From assembly GCA_900557355.1 (NCBI GenBank), contig USSR01000412.1, positions 1-6,359 on the forward strand: 6,359 nucleotides of DNA. Reading direction: 5' to 3'. A model generated the notes under the pieces. That model worked only from the letters and a program-made list of their open reading frames with translations. It searched no databases and had not been told where the DNA came from. The position numbers were made by a program, and so were the translations under genes. Position 1 is the stretch's first letter. Each line of letters starts with the position of its first letter. Source of the stretch: an uncultured Bacteroides sp. Its GTDB lineage: Bacteria > Bacteroidota > Bacteroidia > Bacteroidales > Bacteroidaceae. Positions 1 to 5,100 of this stretch are shown one piece after another.

Positions 1-119
1 GGAACAGCCGCAATACTGTCCAAAGTAGCCTCTACTTCCACTTCCGGCTTCACTTCCTGTAACAAAGCTTTCAGGTTGCGAACTGCCGCTTTCTCATCTT
101 CTATAATAATTACTTTCAT
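1..119 (-). CDS. Response regulator, receiver domain start (partial, probable LytTR family)
   Basis: This is the first 39 codons of a response regulator; the rest runs off the left edge. The translation begins MKVIIIEDEKAAVRNLKALL, which matches the first beta strand and acidic pocket of a CheY-like receiver: three hydrophobic residues, then Glu7-Asp8-Glu9, then the helix with the conserved AxxxL pattern. The phospho-acceptor Asp and the output domain are not in the window. The ATG overlaps the stop of the upstream kinase gene in an ATGA, so the two are almost certainly translationally coupled partners. Kinases of the neighbouring LytS/YpdA type normally pair with LytTR DNA-binding regulators, and the opening resembles that class, but the LytTR domain itself is an inference. 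No independent promoter or ribosome binding site is needed or evident. Confidence is high for receiver domain and start, moderate for the subfamily. Confidence 0.9.
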   Translation of the reverse strand, partial: MKVIIIEDEKAAVRNLKALLQEVKPEVEVEATLDSIAAV

Positions 120-1153
120 GAAACACTCGGTATTAAAGGAATACGTATGGTAAACTGCTCGTTCTCGCTGATTTGTATCTCCCGCTTGTAAAGCAAATAA
201 TAGCGTTTTGCAAGATTTGCCAGTCCTATGCCAGTTCCTATAGTAGCAGTCAGTTTAGGCTGCACCGGATTGGTAACGATTAATTCTTCCCCTTCGGTAT
301 AAATACGGATATTCAATGGATGCCTGTCGCTTATTTCATTATGTTTCACTGCATTCTCTATCAGCATCTGGACTGCCATAGGAGGCAAATAATAATTGGC
401 ATATTTATTATCAATACAAATATCAAAAGAGAGATTATCTTCAAAACGCATCTTCAACAAAAAGATATAAGCCGACACAAATTCTATTTCATCCTTCACA
501 CACACACTTTTCGAATCATTTCCCTGCAAAGTGTAGCGCAAAACACGGGAAAGTTCCTGAATGTATTCCTGTGCTTTATCCTGGTCTTCGCGTACCAGTG
601 ACCGGAGAGTATTCAGAGAGTTAAAAAGCATGTGCGGATTCAATTGATTCTTCAAAGCCTCATACTGGTTCAGAATGTTCTCGGCCTGCAGCTGCTGGTT
701 TTCTATAACGACTTCCTGCTGGCGCCAGATAAGGTAGGATATATAACAACTTCCCGATACGGTACAGGTTATTATAAAATCACGCAGAGGATGCAGATAA
801 TGATGTACCATGGCATCAATGGCCGGAATATCGAAAGTGTGATGCAGGAATACAAAACATTTCCCTAACAAACTGCTTAAAATCCAAGTCAGTATCAATG
901 ACAATATCATCTTCTGCCAGGTAATTTTTACAGCCGGCTGGTTAAAGTGAAACAGCAAAATGTTCACCTCAAACAGAATCACAAGAGAGATGAAAGTGAA
1001 AAACACTTCACTTGCCACATCAGCAGGCCTCATGCCCGGAAACAGTGTCTGGCTCTCGAAGACATCAAAGAGAGAAACCAATTCCGGAAAATGAATCAAT
1101 GTTGCCACGGAAATGGAAACGATGAGTATGAACAGAGTATACCGATTTTTCAT
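116..1153 (-). CDS. LytS/YpdA-type sensor histidine kinase, four-helix membrane sensor
   Basis: This 345-residue inner-membrane kinase should autophosphorylate and pass the phosphate to the regulator encoded by the overlapping downstream gene. Hydrophobic segments near residues 7-24, 46-68, 82-104 and 125-143 form a four-helix sensor with no large extracytoplasmic domain. A polar, Gln/Glu-rich helix (about 145-170) links it to the His_kinase (PF06580-like) region, where NPHMLFNSLN holds the presumed phospho-accepting His174; the family usually has Phe where Met175 stands. The ATP-binding domain follows, with an N box (IENAVKHN, Asn267) and a G box (GTGIGLANL, 306-314). The predicted periplasmic loop between helices 3 and 4 contains His104, 105, 117, 118 and 121. 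Length is normal for the family. The ATG at 1153 leaves 71 bases after the adaptor gene. A role in controlling the adjacent metal pump is inferred from position and the His-rich loop only. Confidence 0.93.
   Translation of the reverse strand: MKNRYTLFILIVSISVATLIHFPELVSLFDVFESQTLFPGMRPADVASEVFFTFISLVILFEVNILLFHFNQPAVKITWQKMILSLILTWILSSLLGKCFVFLHHTFDIPAIDAMVHHYLHPLRDFIITCTVSGSCYISYLIWRQQEVVIENQQLQAENILNQYEALKNQLNPHMLFNSLNTLRSLVREDQDKAQEYIQELSRVLRYTLQGNDSKSVCVKDEIEFVSAYIFLLKMRFEDNLSFDICIDNKYANYYLPPMAVQMLIENAVKHNEISDRHPLNIRIYTEGEELIVTNPVQPKLTATIGTGIGLANLAKRYYLLYKREIQISENEQFTIRIPLIPSVS
791..844 (-). other. His-rich predicted periplasmic loop of the sensor kinase (residues 104-121)
   Basis: The loop between transmembrane helices 3 and 4 reads HH-x11-HH-xx-H, with Asp108 and Asp113 in between and Cys99 just inside the preceding helix. 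With the kinase domain cytoplasmic after four helices, this loop faces the periplasm. Five histidines in 18 residues is a plausible ligand set for Zn, Co, Ni or Cu. That it binds metal is inference; the residues and the likely topology are read from the sequence. Confidence 0.5.
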
Positions 1154-1172
1154 GCTTGCAGTATTTTACATA

Positions 1173-1180
1173 CAAAGATA
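1173..1180 (-). promoter_or_regulatory. Proximal candidate -7 box (TATCTTTG) for the kinase gene
   Basis: On the minus strand the bases read TATCTTTG, a full match to the Bacteroidota TAnnTTTG -7 consensus, 19 bases before the kinase ATG. At spacings of 19-21 bases upstream the sequence is TAAG, ATAA or AATA, so no -33 TTTG box accompanies it. It may be a weak or activator-dependent promoter, or a chance match in AT-rich DNA. Confidence 0.35.
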
Positions 1181-1197
1181 CATTTTATTCCATCACA

Positions 1198-1228
1198 TCC
1201 TTATTTTTTCAAAGATAAGGAACCTTAT
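1198..1228. repeat. Three alternating ATAAGG/CCTTAT arms between adaptor and kinase genes
   Basis: On the plus strand CCTTAT occurs at 1199-1204, ATAAGG at 1215-1220 and CCTTAT at 1223-1228. The last two form a near-continuous dyad with a 2-base centre. The first two form a 7-bp inverted repeat (TCCTTAT/ATAAGGA, 1198-1204 with 1215-1221) around a 10-base loop. The middle arm can pair with either neighbour. The arms surround the distal -7 box and include the stop codon of the adaptor gene. They could be an operator or RNA hairpins; no T-tract follows, so they do not look like an intrinsic terminator. Confidence 0.4.
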
Positions 1229-1240
1229 TGTTCAGCCGAA
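1210..1240 (-). promoter_or_regulatory. Distal candidate Bacteroidota promoter for the kinase-regulator pair
   Basis: The minus strand has TTCG (1240-1237), a 19-base spacer, then TATCTTTG (1217-1210). This is three of four matches to the -33 TTTG box and a full match to the TAnnTTTG -7 box at the canonical spacing used by the primary Bacteroidota sigma factor. The -33 box lies in the last codons of the adaptor gene. Transcription would start around 1203-1206 and leave a leader of about 50 bases before the kinase ATG. The kinase and regulator could thus be made independently of the pump, although read-through is also possible because no terminator is seen. Confidence 0.45.
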
Positions 1241-2139
1241 GCCTGCTCTTTCATAATCCTTGCTGTGACGTACATACCGGGACGGAATTGATTGTCCACA
1301 GTATCTACCCTGGCATAGACTTCAACAGAACGTGTATCTTCATCCACTTTCTGCCCGATAGATATCAAAGTAGCCTTAAATACTGTTTTTCCCATTCCGT
1401 TTACACGAAATTGTACCGGATTTCCCACTTTCATATCTGCCAGATCCTTTTCATAGGTTGTCAATCTGAGTAAAGTCCGACTTTTATCTACTATTTCACA
1501 AAGGGCATCTCCTACATTCATATATTTACCGACATTCATTTTCACATCTGCCACATAACCACTGATCGGAGCTTTAATCTGCAAAAAAGGTTGAATACCC
1601 TCCTTCAGCAAGACTTCAGGTTCCACTCCCAGTAATTTCAACTGTGCAGCCGCCGCCTCCACACGGCTTTTCATTGAAAGGTAATCTGCCTTGCTTTGCT
1701 GAAGTTTCTTTTGGGAGGCTGCTTGTTCGGCAGAAAGAGCTTGCTGGCGAAGGTATTCCGCTTCCAGAAATTCAGTCTGTGCATGACTGTCCAGATATGT
1801 CTGTTGTAAAGTTATAAAGTCGGGATTTTCCAGAGTAGCCAATACACTCCCTTGCCGTACAGGTTCACCGGGCAACAAAGAAGTACTTTTAATAACCCCA
1901 CCCATCGTAAGCGAAACCGTCGCCATCCGTTGTGGAGGAATAACCATTGTACCGTTAAATGATACCTGATTGGGTTTAGAAGTAGCTGAAGTGATAGCAT
2001 CTACCTGAATGCTATCTATCACGTTTTCTGCTACGGCAACAGCAGTAGCCTCTTCTGCCGGTTGTACTTCTTTGTTCTCGCCGCATGCTGTCAGCACCAG
2101 CAGAATTAAGGGGAAAGTTATCTTTTTCATCGTCATCAT
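1225..2139 (-). CDS. CzcB-like RND efflux periplasmic adaptor lipoprotein, short form
   Basis: This membrane-fusion protein should bridge the RND transporter and the outer-membrane channel. Counting from the ATG at 2139 (304 residues), a lipoprotein signal ends at LTAC with Cys19, so it is probably lipid-anchored. An Ala/Glu-rich linker follows to about 60. The first lipoyl half (80-105, with the PGEPVRQGxxL pattern), an alpha-helical hairpin (about 108-172), the second lipoyl half (185-220, KAPISGYV) and a beta barrel ending in FRPGMYVTARI (222-296) come next. Only eight residues remain after the barrel, so the C-terminal membrane-proximal domain usual in CzcB/CusB is not evident. The N-terminal linker has no Met- or His-rich metal site. 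In-frame ATGs at 2139, 2136 and 2130 are all possible; 2139 lies one base after the upstream TAG, giving coupling. A TTG at 2163 would overlap the upstream gene and add an odd hydrophilic leader, so it was not chosen. Confidence 0.9.
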   Translation of the reverse strand: MMTMKKITFPLILLVLTACGENKEVQPAEEATAVAVAENVIDSIQVDAITSATSKPNQVSFNGTMVIPPQRMATVSLTMGGVIKSTSLLPGEPVRQGSVLATLENPDFITLQQTYLDSHAQTEFLEAEYLRQQALSAEQAASQKKLQQSKADYLSMKSRVEAAAAQLKLLGVEPEVLLKEGIQPFLQIKAPISGYVADVKMNVGKYMNVGDALCEIVDKSRTLLRLTTYEKDLADMKVGNPVQFRVNGMGKTVFKATLISIGQKVDEDTRSVEVYARVDTVDNQFRPGMYVTARIMKEQASAEQ

Positions 2140-2140
2140 T

Positions 2141-5100
2141 CTATTTAAAAAGTTCGTATTCAAGGGCTGCTATATTGTATTGATATACCGTTTCGAGGTA
2201 TCCGCGACGAATGTCACGCGCCACATTAACGGCTTGTATAAATTCAGTTATATTAGTTTCGCTATGTTGCAACTGCAGGTTAGCCACCTTCAACAGTTCA
2301 TCCGCTTCTTTCAATGCCGATCTTGTATAATAGCGCAGACTTTCAGACTGGCGGCGCAAACTGGCAACAGCTTCCGAAACTTTGTTATATAGATTCTGTG
2401 TATTAGCCTCAGCTTCAGTTCTTGCTATGACGGCAGCCACTTTCGCTTGCTTTATCTTGCTATGCCGCGGCAAGAAATAAACCGGAAAGGAAACTCCAAC
2501 CATCCACGAATTCAATCCTTTCAGTGGAAGTATATCCTGACGTACGTAACCGAAGGAAAGTTCAGGGAAAAATCGGCTTCGCTCCACATTCAATTGTGCT
2601 TTAGCCTCATTAGCCTGACTCTGAAAATAATTCAGATGGACTTCCGAAAAAGACGGCACCTGATAATCTACCGGAAATAGTATCAATGCCGTATCTGCCG
2701 GAATCAATGGCCGGTCTGCATAACAGACCCAATTCAGGCGTGACAAAGCCAGTTTTTCCTCTTCTTGTGCCTGAAAAAGGCGATTCTTCATATCCACAGC
2801 CATACTGGTGGTCATGTTTTTCTCCAGCAAAGTTATTTCTCCCTGCTGATAACGCAACTCACCCATACGCTGTAATTGCCCGGCCAATTTGTTCTGGTCA
2901 CTGTATAAGGCACGAAGATTGCAAGCATACAGATAATATGCCCATGCCCGCTTCACTTCCGCCACCACCTCTTTTTCAACAATCTTCCGGTAGAAAGTCC
3001 CCGTTTCAACCTGCCTGTTCACCAAGGCATTCTTATAAAAAGGAGTCAACAGAGAGCCTAAGCCTTGGGTTACTTCCCACTGCTTGTCTTTTCTAAGTTC
3101 ACCATTCAGTTGTCCCCATGAATAGTTCATCTCGGTAGGAGACAATTCCAAAACTTCTCCCCTGCCCGCCTTTACCTGGCGGATTGCCGCAGAAGCTATT
3201 TTCAACCGGGGATGGTTCTGCTTTGCCAGTTCTATAGCCTGCTCCATCGTCACTTTCTCCTGAGCTTTCGCCGTAAAGGGCAACATAACAGCCAACAATA
3301 GAAAGAAGAACAAGAACTTTTTGGCAGAGAAATGACGTTTCCATACCACTGTATAGCTTACAATCTGATAGAAAACAGGAATAATAAGCAGTGTCAATAC
3401 AGTAGATACAATCAGCCCGCCAATAACTACAGTAGCCAACGGACGCTGCACTTCGGCGCCGGCCGAGGTGGCAATGGCCATAGGAACAAATCCCAAGGAA
3501 GCAACCAGTCCTGTCAAGAAAACAGGCCGCAACAAATGAGCGGTTCCACGGGCAATCACCCGTCTGGTAGAAAGAGCATACATAGTTTCTTTTCTTATAT
3601 CATTAAAGTGATTAATCATTAAAATACCATTGAGAACCGCTACACCAAAGAGGGCAATGAAGCCTACTCCCGCCGAAATGCTGAATGGAAGACCGCGTAG
3701 CCATAGTGCCAGAATACCGCCAATCAATGAAAGAGGCACGGTAGAGAACACCACCAATGTATAAGTAACATTCTTGAAAGCGAAAAACAATAGTAATAGA
3801 ATCAGCATCAGAGCTACCGGTACAACAACCAGCAAAGTGTTGATGGCATTCTGCAAATTCTCAAATTGTCCGCCATATTCGAAATAATATCCGGGCTTTA
3901 ATTGAATATTCTTGTCCAGCGTCTTCTGTATATCCTGCACCACCTGCTGAATATCCGCTCCACGCACATTGACCCCGATTACAATACGACGTTTGGTTGC
4001 ATCCCGGTTAATCTGTAACGGACCATTCACCAAATCAATGGTAGCTACCTCACTGACCGGTATCTGAATGCCTTCATTGGAACGGACAAAGAGTTTATCC
4101 AGATTCAAATCAGCCACTTTATCCTGATCCAGACGAACCACCAAGTCAAAGCGACGCTCATTTTCAAAGACTACTCCACTAGCCTCTCCGGCATAGGCTG
4201 TACGAATAATAGTATTCAATTCTTCTATATTGATACCATAGCGGGCAATCTTTCCACGATTATACTTTACTACCAACTGAGGCAACCCCATTGTCTGTTC
4301 TACAATCACATCCGATGCCCCAGGTACCTTTTCTACAAAAGCAGCAGCTTCTTTTGCCTTCTGATAGAGTTCATGTGCATCTTCTCCATAAAGTTTAACA
4401 GCAATATCTGCTTTGGCTCCTGTCATCAACTCATTAAAACGAAGTTGAATAGGTTGGGAGAAATTAAACTCTGCACGGTTAGCTAACGGTTCAAGAGCCT
4501 CTTTCATCTTCTCTACCATTTCGGCACGACTGGCAGCACTGGTCCACTCCTTAAAAGGCTTCATGACAATCATTACGTCGGCATCTTCCACTGCCATCGG
4601 GTCTGTCGGAACTTCCGCCGTACCTATTTTGGCTACCACATGTTTTATTTCCGGGAGTTTATCCATCAGGAGTTTCTCCGCTTCATTGGATACTTCGATG
4701 CTTTCGCTCAACGAACTGCCGGCCGGAAGCGTCATCTGCATGGCAAAATCCCCTTCATCCAACGTAGGAATAAACTCCGCTCCCAGACGGGTGAAAAGAA
4801 AGAGAGAAATAACCAGAGCCACAAACGCAGTTGCAACAGTTTGCCACTTAAAGCGTAAGCAAAATGACAAGGCACGGGCATAGAGTTTATTCAGTGCTTC
4901 AAAGAATTTATCAGCAAAAGTCGGTTTTGTCACAATATGATGTTTCAGGAACAGGGAAGCCATCATCGGAACGTAAGTCAATGATAAGAACAGAGCACCG
5001 ATAATGCAAAATACCAAGGTTTTAGCCATCGGCGTGAAATACTTCCCTTCTATTCCTGTCAACGTCAGTATAGGGAAAAAAACGATCAGAATGATGAATA

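Noticed and set aside
320..868. Plus-strand open frames opposite the kinase gene (320-601 and 632-868)
   Set aside because: They lie antisense to the conserved kinase core and sensor helices and show no independent coding evidence.
1198..1221. Intrinsic terminator between the adaptor and kinase genes
   Set aside because: The 7-bp stem is AT-rich with a 10-base loop, and on the minus strand it is followed by a G-containing sequence, not a T-tract.
947..1291. Plus-strand open frame of 114 residues spanning the intergenic gap
   Set aside because: It runs antisense through the kinase N-terminus, the gap and the adaptor end. Its His/Cys/Lys-rich composition resembles a random frame, and no promoter or start signal supports it.
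2140..2163. TTG start for the adaptor at 2163
   Set aside because: It would overlap the end of the fusion gene by 23 bases and place eight polar residues before the lipoprotein signal. Three ATGs just downstream suit a normal signal peptide better.
2686..3096. Plus-strand open frame of 136 residues opposite the outer-membrane-factor domain
   Set aside because: It is an antisense shadow of a clearly conserved domain, is Pro/Ser/His-rich as shadows often are, and has no promoter or ribosome binding site that I can see.
3099..3344. Minus-strand open frame of 81 residues at the fusion junction, considered as a separate small gene or a frameshift product
   Set aside because: It is out of frame with the strongly conserved fusion reading frame, its composition shows no recognizable domain, and the fusion frame is continuous there, so no frameshift is needed.
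4563..4883. Plus-strand open frame of 106 residues opposite the RND porter domain, with another overlapping it in a second frame
   Set aside because: Both are Ser/Ala/Arg-rich antisense frames of conserved RND coding sequence, with no family resemblance.
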